Source: Oscillospiraceae bacterium (GTDB lineage Bacteria > Bacillota > Clostridia > Oscillospirales > Acutalibacteraceae). Taken from it: 39,366 nucleotides of DNA. The stretch is from NCBI GenBank assembly GCA_015065785.1, contig SVPR01000022.1, positions 1 through 39,366 on the forward strand, read 5' to 3'. The position numbers and the translations under genes were made by a program. The notes under the pieces are model-generated. The model saw only the letters and a list, made by a program, of their open reading frames with translations, ran no database searches and had not been told where the DNA came from. Shown here piece after piece: positions 8,097 through 15,361 of the stretch (position 1 is the stretch's first letter; every line of letters starts with the position of its first letter).

Positions 8097-9452
8097 ATGG
8101 CAGAAAAAAGAAGCTCCTTTTCCGGCAAATTAGGCTTTGTTCTTGCAACTGCAGGCTCGGCAGTCGGTCTTGGTAATATATGGCGTTTCCCATATCTCGC
8201 TGCAAAATATGGTGGCGGTATATTTTTACTTATTTACCTCATTTTAGCACTCACCTTTGGTTTTGCTTTAATGTGTGCCGAAATTGCTATTGGCAGAAAA
8301 ACAGGGCTTAGTGCAATTGAAGCATTCGGCAAATTAAATAAGAAGTTCAAATATGTAGGTTGGCTCAGTGCGGTAGTTCCTGTTATAATCCTCCCCTATT
8401 ACTCAGTTATTGGTGGTTGGATTATTAAATACTGCACAGTATTTATAACAGGAAATATGTCAGCTGCTGCAGCTGACGGTTATTTTGATTCATTCATAGG
8501 TGCACCGTTCGAGCCTGTTCTTTGGTTTTCTGCATTTATCGGATTAACCGCTTTAGTTGTTCTTTTGGGTGTTGAAAAGGGCATTGAAAAGGTAAGTAAA
8601 ATTATGATGCCTGTTTTAGTGTTACTCACAATATTCATTGCAGGCTACGCTATGTTTATGCCAGGTGCTTTAGAGGGCGTTAAGTTCTATATTACTCCTG
8701 ACTTTTCAAAATTCTCTGCAACAACTGTCCTTGCAGCTATGGGTCAGCTTTTCTACTCAATGTCACTTGCTATGGGTATTATGATTACCTACGGCTCATA
8801 TATGAAAAAAGATGTAAGCTTAGAAGGCTCTGTTAAGCAGATTGAGCTTTTCGACACAGGTATTGCGTTTTTAGCAGGTCTTATGATTATCCCTGCTGTT
8901 TTCGCTTTCTCAGGTGGTGATGAGACTGCTTTAGGCAAAGGCCCCGGACTTATGTTTGTCACACTTCCTAAAGTATTTGAAAGTATGACAGGTGGCTCAA
9001 TAATTGGTACCTTATTCTTCGTATTAGTTTTGTTTGCCGCTCTCACATCTTCAATTTCACTTATGGAAACAGTTGTTTCAATTGTTAAAGACAAAACAGG
9101 TCTTTCAAGAAATAAAACCTTGCTTATAGTTCTAATCGGCTCTGTTATTTTAGGTGTGCTTTCAGCTCTTGGCTATGGTACTCTTTCAGGCATTAAGATT
9201 ATCGGTATGGCATTCCTCGACTTCTTCGACTTTATAAGCAACAGCGTTTTAATGCCAATCGTCGCATTCTTAACCTGTATTTTTGTTGGTTACATTGTTA
9301 AACCTGATATGTTCATTGAAGAAATTGAGTTAACAGGCAGATTCAAAAGAAAAAATCTTTTCTTAATTGTTATTAAATACTTCGCACCTATTTGCATTGT
9401 TTTAATTCTCATTTCATCTGTTTTAGATGCGCTGGGGATTGTAAAGATTTAA
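8097..9452 (+). CDS. Neurotransmitter:sodium symporter (NSS/SNF) family transporter
   Basis: A 451-residue polytopic membrane protein of the LeuT-fold NSS family, which couples Na+ entry to uptake of amino acids or related compounds. The N-terminal segment LATAGSAVGLGNIWRFPYLA is the family hallmark: the unwound part of TM1 that binds Na+ and substrate, preceded by the conserved GKLGF stretch. Eleven or twelve hydrophobic segments follow, consistent with bacterial 11-TM members such as tyrosine- or hydrophobic-amino-acid transporters. The substrate cannot be deduced. It has its own promoter and ends directly at heptamer element C. Confidence 0.93.
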   Translation: MAEKRSSFSGKLGFVLATAGSAVGLGNIWRFPYLAAKYGGGIFLLIYLILALTFGFALMCAEIAIGRKTGLSAIEAFGKLNKKFKYVGWLSAVVPVIILPYYSVIGGWIIKYCTVFITGNMSAAAADGYFDSFIGAPFEPVLWFSAFIGLTALVVLLGVEKGIEKVSKIMMPVLVLLTIFIAGYAMFMPGALEGVKFYITPDFSKFSATTVLAAMGQLFYSMSLAMGIMITYGSYMKKDVSLEGSVKQIELFDTGIAFLAGLMIIPAVFAFSGGDETALGKGPGLMFVTLPKVFESMTGGSIIGTLFFVLVLFAALTSSISLMETVVSIVKDKTGLSRNKTLLIVLIGSVILGVLSALGYGTLSGIKIIGMAFLDFFDFISNSVLMPIVAFLTCIFVGYIVKPDMFIEEIELTGRFKRKNLFLIVIKYFAPICIVLILISSVLDALGIVKI

Positions 9453-9575
9453 TTCGGAATGCGTAATGCGTAATTCGGAATTGTGGGTCTGCGACGCTAT
9501 TATAATTAAATATCAATAAAAATGAAATCATCCTATCATTTGAAGTTAAAACCAACTTTAAATGATAGGATTTTT
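9453..9575. repeat. Heptamer element C (half-element)
   Basis: Starts immediately after the symporter stop with TTCGGAA, TGCGTAA, TGCGTAA and TTCGGAA units, followed by a GGGTCTGCGACG linker and the central hairpin at 9530-9571. No matching right arm is present: the hairpin runs directly into the promoter of toxin locus 2. It is therefore a truncated copy of the fold-back family. Confidence 0.8.
9530..9571. terminator. Terminator hairpin of element C
   Basis: A perfect 12-bp stem ATCCTATCATTT / AAATGATAGGAT with inner AAGTT/AACTT pairing is followed by TTTTTT. Relative to elements B, D and G the stem carries paired changes (TTCTAT to TCCTAT with ATAGAA to ATAGGA). Confidence 0.75.
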
Positions 9576-9580
9576 TACTA

Positions 9581-9609
9581 TTGAATTTTTTGTTAATATG
9601 TGCTAAAAT
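9581..9609 (+). promoter_or_regulatory. Promoter of toxin locus 2
   Basis: TTGAAT (9581-9586), 17 bp, TAAAAT (9604-9609) preceded by TGC. Predicted start near 9616, giving a long structured leader of about 127 nt before the toxin ATG, as is usual for type I toxin mRNAs. The leader can form two mutually exclusive hairpins: AGTCTCT with AGAGACT (9660-9680), or AGAGAG with CTCTCT (9672-9689). Confidence 0.6.
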
Positions 9610-9742
9610 GATGAACAGAACATAAGTTCTCAAGGAGTTATTCCACACGGTAGGCGGTTAGTCTCTTTAACAGAGAGACTGAACTCTCTGATTACATAGA
9701 AATCCTTTTTAGGAAATTTGTTTTTTGAGAGTGGTGATTGCT

Positions 9743-9808
9743 ATGAGTGAAACAATCGCTTTATTAGCTATCATATTCTTAATCATTCTTGTTCTCAAGG
9801 ATAGATAA
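9743..9808 (+). CDS. Small hydrophobic peptide, putative type I (holin-like/Fst-like) toxin, copy 2
   Basis: A 21-codon ORF: MSETIALLA, then a run of Ile, Phe, Leu and Val forming one membrane helix, then the charged end LKDR. The weak site GTGGTGA precedes the ATG. It lies between a strong promoter (9581-9609) and a bidirectional terminator (9817-9846), and is opposed by an antisense promoter (9908-9935). The locus repeats the design at 12-201, with the same terminator theme and antisense 5' sequence but a different peptide. This is too short for ordinary gene callers. Growth-inhibitory activity is inferred from the design and peptide character. Confidence 0.65.
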   Translation: MSETIALLAIIFLIILVLKDR

Positions 9809-9901
9809 AAAGAAAGCAACCGCCTGACTTCCACATAAGGCGGTTGTTTTCAAAACACCATTATAGCGGAGTCTAACCGTCTACGGAGTAACTCCTTGTT
9901 C
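9807..9901 (-). ncRNA. Putative antisense RNA (antitoxin), copy 2
   Basis: Minus-strand promoter TTGACA (9930-9935), 16 bp, TATAAT (9908-9913); predicted start near 9901. The RNA would be about 90 nt, begin with the AAGGAGTTACTCC hairpin and CGGTTAG segment, and end at the shared terminator, overlapping the toxin message 3' end. It matches copy 1 in promoter spacing and 5' sequence, although the toxin peptides differ. Confidence 0.6.
9817..9846. terminator. Bidirectional terminator of toxin locus 2
   Basis: A 9-bp stem CAACCGCCT / AGGCGGTTG closes a 12-nt loop, flanked by an A-rich left side and TTTTC on the right. It ends both the toxin mRNA and the antisense RNA, and its loop motif (GACTTCC) resembles that of the terminator at 82-121 (AACTTCC). 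Confidence 0.75.
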
Positions 9902-9945
9902 GTTTATATTATAGCACACTCTGAAAAAATGTCAACCTTTAATAA

Positions 9946-10170
9946 TCAATCCTCTGGGATTGAGTGGAGTGTATTTGTAAATCCTAAAATATAATCGGCG
10001 GAAACATTGTAAAATTTACAAAGAGTAATTAAATGTCTTATGGGCATTTCGTTTTCGGCTGTTTCGTATCTGCTATATACTTTTTGATTTGTGTTTAAAA
10101 TTTTGGCTACTTCTGTTTGGGTTAAATCGTTATCTTCTCTTAAATCGCGTATTCTTTGAACATATTGCAT
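9946..10170 (-). CDS. Xre/Cro-family helix-turn-helix regulator
   Basis: A 74-residue protein that is essentially one HTH_3 domain: IRDLREDNDLTQTEVAKILNTNQKVYSRYE with helix 2/3 positions typical of Cro/CI, then a C-terminal LCKFYNVSADYILGFTN signature seen in many small Xre proteins. The start at 10170 is chosen because an AGGAG site lies 10 bp upstream; an extra 8 in-frame codons to 10194 have no site. It is divergent from the leader-peptide/ABC exporter operon. Two exact 14-bp direct repeats lie in the shared spacer and are candidate operators. Confidence 0.88.
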   Translation of the reverse strand: MQYVQRIRDLREDNDLTQTEVAKILNTNQKVYSRYETAENEMPIRHLITLCKFYNVSADYILGFTNTLHSIPED

Positions 10171-10215
10171 GGTAAAACAACTCCTATGTATCACTTAACT
10201 GGAGTTTATCATACT

Positions 10216-10254
10216 ACTGATTTGGGGTATTAACTTTACCACTGATTTGGGGTA
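10216..10254. promoter_or_regulatory. Tandem 14-bp direct repeats, candidate Xre operator
   Basis: ACTGATTTGGGGTA occurs exactly at 10216-10229 and 10241-10254, 25 bp start to start, just upstream of the Xre start and about 60 bp upstream of the -35 of the ABC operon. The arrangement suits a dimer or tandem binding protein; the Xre regulator next door is the natural candidate. Confidence 0.6.
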
Positions 10255-10314
10255 AAATATAAGCTGTCAGATTTTATTATTGTTGCAATTCAGCAAAATC
10301 CGACTTCTTAAGTC

Positions 10315-10343
10315 TTGACAAATTTTAACAAGTGTGTTATTGT
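10315..10343 (+). promoter_or_regulatory. Promoter of the leader-peptide/ABC exporter operon
   Basis: Consensus TTGACA (10315-10320), 17 bp, TATTGT (10338-10343) with TGT directly before it (extended -10). Predicted start near 10350, about 27 nt before the leader-peptide ribosome site AAAGGAG (10377-10383). Confidence 0.7.
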
Positions 10344-10392
10344 GAGAAAACATTCGAATGTAAAAATAAATTTATGAAAGGAGTTGGACATA

Positions 10393-10467
10393 ATGATGAA
10401 TTATATGATTTTAAGAAAAAACAGAAAAATGAACTATCCGGTTGTTGTGTCCAATTTCTGCTCGTAA
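10393..10467 (+). CDS. 24-residue leader peptide upstream of the ABC exporter
   Basis: An ORF with a strong AAAGGAG site 9 bp upstream. The peptide starts MMNYMILRKNRKMNY, is basic in its first half, and ends VVVSNFCS with a single Cys. It lies directly in front of an intrinsic terminator (10501-10531), beyond which the two ABC transporter genes begin. Codons 14-17 contain ACTATCCGG (10433-10441), which can pair with the 5' arm of the terminator (CCGGAAAGT, 10504-10512; 8 of 9). Codons 20-24 are complementary to sequence just after the terminator (10545-10560). The pattern resembles the BmrB leader of bmrCD in Bacillus subtilis, where ribosome stalling prevents termination. Alternatively it is an exported peptide; neither exporter subunit has a C39 peptidase domain. 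Confidence 0.7.
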   Translation: MMNYMILRKNRKMNYPVVVSNFCS

Positions 10468-10500
10468 GTAGTAAAGACATATTATATTTATAGTATTTAT

Positions 10501-10531
10501 CCCCCGGAAAGTTAAAGCTTTTCGGGGGTTT
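10501..10531 (+). terminator. Intrinsic terminator (attenuator) between leader peptide and ABC genes
   Basis: An 11-bp stem CCCCCGGAAAG / CTTTTCGGGGG with one G-T pair and a 6-nt loop is followed by TTTTTG TTTTTG. Its place between a translated short ORF and the genes it precedes implies conditional read-through. Competing pairings are ACTATCCGG (10433-10441) with its left arm, and TTTCTGCTC (10455-10463) with GAGCAGAAA (10545-10553) across it. Confidence 0.85.
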
Positions 10532-10591
10532 TTGTTTTTGCTATGAGCAGAAAATTTGGAGAATTAGCAACTTCCGGAAATGGAGGTACTA

Positions 10592-12418
10592 ATGAAAGGG
10601 ACAAATTCAATTAAAAAGAAAGGAAAAGATTCTACTCTAAAAGATATTATTTATGGGTTGAAAATTCTTAACGAGTGCGGTAACAGGTTAGTTGTATCAA
10701 GAATAATTGCAACTTTGAGTTTCTGGTTTTTTACCGGATTTGTTGAAGATATATTACTTTTAAAATATCTTTTACAATCACTCGAAAAAGGTGTTTCGTT
10801 TAAAGATTTTGTTGTAGTGTGTCTTATCTTTTTAGGCTTATCTATAACCGGTAGGGTGCTTAACAATTATTTTGATTATCTTACAGGAATAAAAAACAAA
10901 ATTTTTTACAAAAACCTTAATGAAAAAATATTTGAAAAAGCAATAAATGTTGATATGGATTGTTACTACAATCCTGAGTTTTTTGATAAATACAAAAGAG
11001 CGACAGAGATTGTGACAGATGGGCATTTTGATGATTTTTGTTATGGATTTGCTTGTGTTGTAGGTGGAAGTATAACAGGCGCTTTTTTAATAGCTTATGT
11101 TATTACTGTTGACCCTAAAATGCTTTTTATTCTTCTGATTGGTTTAGTAGTTGTAGCGTTTCAGGGAGTTAAAAGTAAACTTGATGTCAATAAAGATAAA
11201 GAAATGACAATTCACAAACGCTCAAAGGCTTATGTGAAAAGAACAATATATTTAAAAGATTTTTCAAAGGATATGAGAACATCCGGAATTTACGGAGTTC
11301 TTCACGCAAGATTTGAAAATGCAGTAAATAAAAACAGAGAAATAATCAAAAAATACGGTTACAAAATTGCTCTGTTAGAGATGATGACAGGACTTTTTGG
11401 TATGGCGCTTCCTGTTGCAACATCTTATGCTTATGCTACATATCGCTATGTTATAAAAAGAAACCTTGCACTTTCCGACTTTTCAGTTATTGTAACCGCT
11501 ATGGGTAACCTGAAGGATGTTATAAACGATTTAACCGAAGCGGTATCAACTGTAAAAAGAGAATCTCTTTATTTTCGTAATTTAAAAGAATTTTTTGATT
11601 ATGAAAATAAAATAGTAAACGGAACAAAATTGGCAGACGAGTTTGAAACACTTGAATTCAAAAATGTTCAGTTTACATATCCAGAATCAAAAGAACCAAC
11701 ACTCAAAAATTTTGATTTTAAGTTGAGTAAAGGTCAGACTGTCGCGGTAGTTGGTGAAAATGGTGCCGGTAAATCTACATTTATAAAATTACTTTTAAGA
11801 TTTTATGATGTTGACAGCGGTGAAATTCTATATAATGGAGTGAATATTAAAGAATATGATATTGACTCTTTAAGGGAAAGAATTTCAACAGTTTTTCAGG
11901 ATTACAAGGTGTTTGCTCTTTCAGTTGCAGAGAATGTTTTGTGTAAAGAAATTACTACAAACGAAGAACTTATAAAATCAGTTGAAGCTATGAAAAACAG
12001 CGGTGCTTACGATTTTGTAGAGAATTTACCAGAGAAAGAGAACACAGTTATTACTCGTGAGTTTGACGAAAAAGGTGTTGGACTTTCAGGTGGCGAACAG
12101 CAAAAACTGGCAGTTGCAAGGGTGTTTGCAAGTAATACAGATTTAGCAATTCTTGACGAACCATCATCTGCATTTGACCCCGTTGCAGAATATAAGATGT
12201 ACGAAAATCTTATAGAAGCCACAAAAGATAAAACTGTAATTTACATTTCTCACAGACTTTCTTCTGCGGTGCTTTCAGACAATATATTTGTTATATCTGA
12301 CGGCACTGTAAAAGAATGTGGTAATCATAAAGAGCTTATGGAATTAAATGGAATTTACAGTAATATGTTTACACTTCAGGCAGAAAGCTATAAAAATTCT
12401 GAAAGGAGTGTGAGCTGA
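10592..12418 (+). CDS. ABC exporter, permease-ATPase half-transporter A
   Basis: A 608-residue half-transporter with an N-terminal six-helix membrane domain (residues about 25-320) and a C-terminal ATPase. Walker A GENGAGKST begins at about residue 388, signature LSGGEQQ at about 498, Walker B is LAILDEPSS, and the H-loop is ISHRLSS. It is of the MsbA/LmrA-like export type and has no C39 peptidase domain. The start at 10592 is preferred because GGAGG lies 5 bp upstream; an ATG at 10580 has no site. Its TGA is one base from the ATG of the partner gene, so the two probably form a heterodimer. Exported substrate is unknown: a drug or an antimicrobial peptide is plausible given the attenuator and Xre context. 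Confidence 0.92.
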   Translation: MKGTNSIKKKGKDSTLKDIIYGLKILNECGNRLVVSRIIATLSFWFFTGFVEDILLLKYLLQSLEKGVSFKDFVVVCLIFLGLSITGRVLNNYFDYLTGIKNKIFYKNLNEKIFEKAINVDMDCYYNPEFFDKYKRATEIVTDGHFDDFCYGFACVVGGSITGAFLIAYVITVDPKMLFILLIGLVVVAFQGVKSKLDVNKDKEMTIHKRSKAYVKRTIYLKDFSKDMRTSGIYGVLHARFENAVNKNREIIKKYGYKIALLEMMTGLFGMALPVATSYAYATYRYVIKRNLALSDFSVIVTAMGNLKDVINDLTEAVSTVKRESLYFRNLKEFFDYENKIVNGTKLADEFETLEFKNVQFTYPESKEPTLKNFDFKLSKGQTVAVVGENGAGKSTFIKLLLRFYDVDSGEILYNGVNIKEYDIDSLRERISTVFQDYKVFALSVAENVLCKEITTNEELIKSVEAMKNSGAYDFVENLPEKENTVITREFDEKGVGLSGGEQQKLAVARVFASNTDLAILDEPSSAFDPVAEYKMYENLIEATKDKTVIYISHRLSSAVLSDNIFVISDGTVKECGNHKELMELNGIYSNMFTLQAESYKNSERSVS

Positions 12419-12419
12419 T

Positions 12420-14276
12420 ATGAAAAAAGAAAAGAGTAAAACAAAGCACAGTACATTTTCTAATGTGTTTTATCTTTTAAAAGTTATGTTTAAAATTTCA
12501 CCCTGGCTTGTAGTAGGAGAAATTTTTATGCATACATTATGCACTTTACCAGGCAGACTTGTTTCAATAATTGGTCTTAAATATGTTATTGATGAAGTGC
12601 AGAATGGCGGAGAACCAGTTAAAATATTATTAGGTATAGGTTTAATACTGATTATACTTGTATTCGGAGAAACAGTTAATGGCTTGTTTTTTGAGTTATT
12701 TGTTCACAGAGAACGAGAAAAGCTTGATTTAAAGCTCCAGTCAAGACTTTATGAAAAAGCTGCAACACTTGACATTGCGAAATATGACAGTCCGGAGTAT
12801 TACGCAGACTTCATTTTGTCAATTGAAAACTCATCAGATAATATCCGCTATATGTTAAATACTGTTAAAGGATATGTGGGTGAAGTTATTGCATTTTTAG
12901 CAATTTCATCAGTATTATTAACTATTGACCCGGTTGCATTATTTATGCTGCTCGTTGCTTGCGTAATAGGTATTCCATTGAGTAAATACCTGAGTAAACT
13001 TATGTATGAAAGACGCGAAAAATTAACTGAATTAGACAGAAAAGCAGAATATTTCGCAAGAGTATTTTATCTTCCTGAATATGCTGGGGAAATCCGATTA
13101 AGCAACATCTATCCGCTTTTGAAAAAACGATTTTTAAAACAAGCAGATGAAATAATTTCAACTCAAAGAAAATACACCCGAAAACTTAATGCTTTATGGT
13201 TTGTAGAAGAAGCAATAATTAATAGTGTAATATTTGTTTTTGTTATGGTTGTGTATCTTGGTTATAAGATATTGGTCACAAAAGAACTTTCTTTAGGCGA
13301 TTTTGTCGCTACATTCAATAGTATTGGTCAAATCGGCAGTAGTTTTATGTATCTTACAGTATTTGCTATCAAGAATTTCTCTGAACGCTCAAAAATGATA
13401 GATAAGCAAAGAGAATTTTTGGCAACTCAAAACGAAATTATAGACGGTGAACATATTGCAGAATGTAAAGAACCTGAAACAATTTCAGTGGATAATATTA
13501 AGTTCTCATATACAGGTAATGAAAAAGATTCTTTGAATGGAGTTTCATTTGAGATTAAACCTTATGAAAAGATTGCACTGGTCGGGTTTAATGGTGCTGG
13601 TAAAACCACACTTACAAATCTGCTTTTAAGACTTTATGATGTTAAAGCTGGTAGCATAACAATCGGTGGCAGAGATATAAGAGAAGAAACTGTTTCTTCA
13701 CACAGGAATCGCTTTGCGGCAGTTTTTCAGGATTTTCAGATTTTCTCTGCAACTATTGGTGAAAATGTTGCTTTGAGTAAAGATTACGATGAAAAAAGAG
13801 TTTTAGAAGCACTAAAACTTGCAGGTTTTACAAAAGAATTGCCACAGGGCACAGAAACTATTCTTTTAAAAGAATTTGATGAAAATGGCTTAATGCTTTC
13901 GGGCGGTGAGCAACAAAAAATTGCTATTGCAAGGGTATTTTATAAAAATTGCCCTTACATAATTCTTGACGAACCATCTGCAAATCTTGACCCGATTTCA
14001 GAATATGAGCTTAATAAAAATATTATGGATTCCGCAAAAGAAAAGACAGTTATAATTATTTCGCACAGACTTTCAACAACTGTCAATGCAGACAGAATTA
14101 TAATGCTTGAAAACGGCAAAGTAGCAGAAATAGGTACTCACGAAGAATTGATGAACAAAAACGGCGACTATGCTTATATGTTCAATCTTCAGGCGGAGAA
14201 ATACACAAAAAGTGCTGAGTGCAGAATGCAGAATTTCGGAAGTCCTGCGGACTTGATTATAATTATTAGTCAATAA
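12420..14276 (+). CDS. ABC exporter, permease-ATPase half-transporter B
   Basis: A 618-residue partner of the preceding gene with the same layout: N-terminal transmembrane domain, Walker A GFNGAGKTT at about residue 389, LSGGEQQ at about 493, Walker B YIILDEPSA, H-loop ISHRLST. Both subunits carry complete ATPase motifs. The normal C-terminus appears to end near FNLQAEKYTK. The last 22 or so codons (SAECRMQNFGSPADL and onward) are encoded by the left heptamer arm and linker of element D, so insertion of that repeat has replaced the original stop and added a foreign tail. Confidence 0.92.
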   Translation: MKKEKSKTKHSTFSNVFYLLKVMFKISPWLVVGEIFMHTLCTLPGRLVSIIGLKYVIDEVQNGGEPVKILLGIGLILIILVFGETVNGLFFELFVHREREKLDLKLQSRLYEKAATLDIAKYDSPEYYADFILSIENSSDNIRYMLNTVKGYVGEVIAFLAISSVLLTIDPVALFMLLVACVIGIPLSKYLSKLMYERREKLTELDRKAEYFARVFYLPEYAGEIRLSNIYPLLKKRFLKQADEIISTQRKYTRKLNALWFVEEAIINSVIFVFVMVVYLGYKILVTKELSLGDFVATFNSIGQIGSSFMYLTVFAIKNFSERSKMIDKQREFLATQNEIIDGEHIAECKEPETISVDNIKFSYTGNEKDSLNGVSFEIKPYEKIALVGFNGAGKTTLTNLLLRLYDVKAGSITIGGRDIREETVSSHRNRFAAVFQDFQIFSATIGENVALSKDYDEKRVLEALKLAGFTKELPQGTETILLKEFDENGLMLSGGEQQKIAIARVFYKNCPYIILDEPSANLDPISEYELNKNIMDSAKEKTVIIISHRLSTTVNADRIIMLENGKVAEIGTHEELMNKNGDYAYMFNLQAEKYTKSAECRMQNFGSPADLIIIISQ

Positions 14277-14520
14277 AAACAACAAGTTCTATCATTTTTA
14301 GTTTACGAAAAACTTTAAATGATAGAACTTATCTTTTGTTATTTAATTATAATTGCGTCGCAGACCCTTCAATTCCGAATTACGCATTACGCATTCCGAA
14401 TTATAATTGCCAACGCAGTTCCGAAATTCTGCATTCTGCACTCTGCCTTCTGCATTTTTATAATTGCGTCGCTCAGTACTGTTTCAGCCCAGCACTAAGA
14501 ATTTGTTTTTATAATCGTTT
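14212..14520. repeat. Heptamer fold-back element D
   Basis: Its left arm (GAGTGCAGAATGCAG then AATTTCGGAA, 14217-14241) lies inside the end of the ABC B reading frame. Next come the small hairpin AGTCCTGCGGACT, the central hairpin 14284-14330, a GCGTCGCAGACCC linker, an AATTCCG/AATTACG/CATTACG block (14371-14402), and the right arm 14419-14443. The right arm is the exact 25-base reverse complement of the left. Further TGC[AC][CT]TC units run to about 14456, then a decayed tail. No other gene lies between 14277 and 14523. Confidence 0.85.
14284..14330. terminator. Bidirectional terminator hairpin of element D
   Basis: A perfect 14-bp stem AAGTTCTATCATTT / AAATGATAGAACTT, flanked by AAAAACAAC on the left and ATCTTTTGTT on the right. 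It lies between the convergent ABC operon and the three-gene minus-strand cluster. Confidence 0.7.
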
Positions 14521-14523
14521 TTT

Positions 14524-14991
14524 CTAAGACAGAATATAAAGCAAGGCAAGAATCAGCATCTCATCCGCTTTTTCTTCTGCCAAAAGCAATATTAGTGATA
14601 AAATCAAAGCTTTGTCGCTATCTAAATTCAAATCGTCTAATATATTTTTGAAAAAATCGTTTTGGTTTATGTTCTGCGTTTTGCCCGTGTATTCTTTGCG
14701 CTCTTCTTTCTGCTCTTTATTCCCCTTAACTGCTTTTTTTACTTCTTCCTCTTTTTCAAAATATGATGAGGTAGAAGCAAAGCCTTTTAATTCGTCAAGA
14801 TAATCATTAGGCATTTTTACTCTTTTTATTGTATTGTTGTTATTAACTTCAACTGTCTTTTCTTTTCCATGTATTTTTTCTTCCTCGTTAGCCTCTTCTA
14901 CAACAAATTTTGCCCTTTTCTGCATTTCATTCACTCGTCTTATTGCATCATTCTGCATTTTCATAATCTCGTTATAAGAATAATCTGCCAT
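14524..14991 (-). CDS. Hypothetical protein with hydrophobic C-terminal segment
   Basis: A 155-residue protein I do not recognise. The N-terminal third is a charged, probably coiled-coil region (MQNDAIRRVNEMQKRAKFVVEEANEEEK), the middle is Lys/Glu-rich and likely disordered, and the C-terminus (residues about 125-155) has Leu/Ile-rich segments DKALILSLILLLAEEKADEMLILALLYIL. It is the last gene of a tight three-gene minus-strand cluster: its ATG is one base after the stop of the previous gene. The gene's own stop is about 4 bp from the decayed edge of element D. Confidence 0.75.
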   Translation of the reverse strand: MADYSYNEIMKMQNDAIRRVNEMQKRAKFVVEEANEEEKIHGKEKTVEVNNNNTIKRVKMPNDYLDELKGFASTSSYFEKEEEVKKAVKGNKEQKEERKEYTGKTQNINQNDFFKNILDDLNLDSDKALILSLILLLAEEKADEMLILALLYILS

Positions 14992-14992
14992 A

Positions 14993-15361
14993 CTACATTA
15001 TTCCCTTTTCTCTTAATAACGGTATTATAGATAAAAGCTTTATAAATTTCATTGCTTCATCTGCCTTTTGTTGACGCTCCTCTGAAAGCAGTGGTTTTAA
15101 AGCACATATAAAGTCCTCTCGTTCATCGTGTGAATTAAGGGCAGAAAGAAGTGGCAAAAGACTTGAAAATTGCGACATATCAGGTAATCCTAATGAACTT
15201 AAATCGGGTTTTGGAACATTATTTTTCTGCGTTTCCTGTTGCGGTGGTTTATTTTCTTCTGCTTTTCCCCCACCTAAAATTGAATTTGCTACATTTTTTA
15301 AATTCGCAATATCTTCATTTGAGAGCGACGACAAAATACTCCCAATATCAAGGTCAGCCAT
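14993..15361 (-). CDS. Hypothetical protein, middle gene of three-gene cluster
   Basis: A 122-residue protein with no family I can name. It begins MADLDIGSILSSLSNEDIANLKNVAN, has a Pro/Gln-rich linker (residues about 35-55), and then an alpha-helical part DMSQFSSLLPLLSALNSHDEREDFICALKPLL. No signal peptide or membrane span is evident. Its start overlaps the end of the upstream gene by 8 bases (ATGGCTGA), so translation is coupled. Confidence 0.75.
   Translation of the reverse strand: MADLDIGSILSSLSNEDIANLKNVANSILGGGKAEENKPPQQETQKNNVPKPDLSSLGLPDMSQFSSLLPLLSALNSHDEREDFICALKPLLSEERQQKADEAMKFIKLLSIIPLLREKGIM

Larger units (their letters stand above)
9632..9897. repeat. Inverted repeat linking the 5' ends of toxin mRNA and antisense RNA
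   Basis: The toxin leader at 9632-9661 (AAGGAGTTATTCC ... CGGTTAG) and the minus-strand start of the antisense RNA at 9897-9873 (AAGGAGTTACTCC ... CGGTTAG) carry nearly the same 5' sequence. Both RNAs would thus fold a self-complementary GGAGTTA(C/T)TCC hairpin near their 5' ends. The repeats in Fst/par-type loci play a regulatory role; the role here is inferred. Confidence 0.6.
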
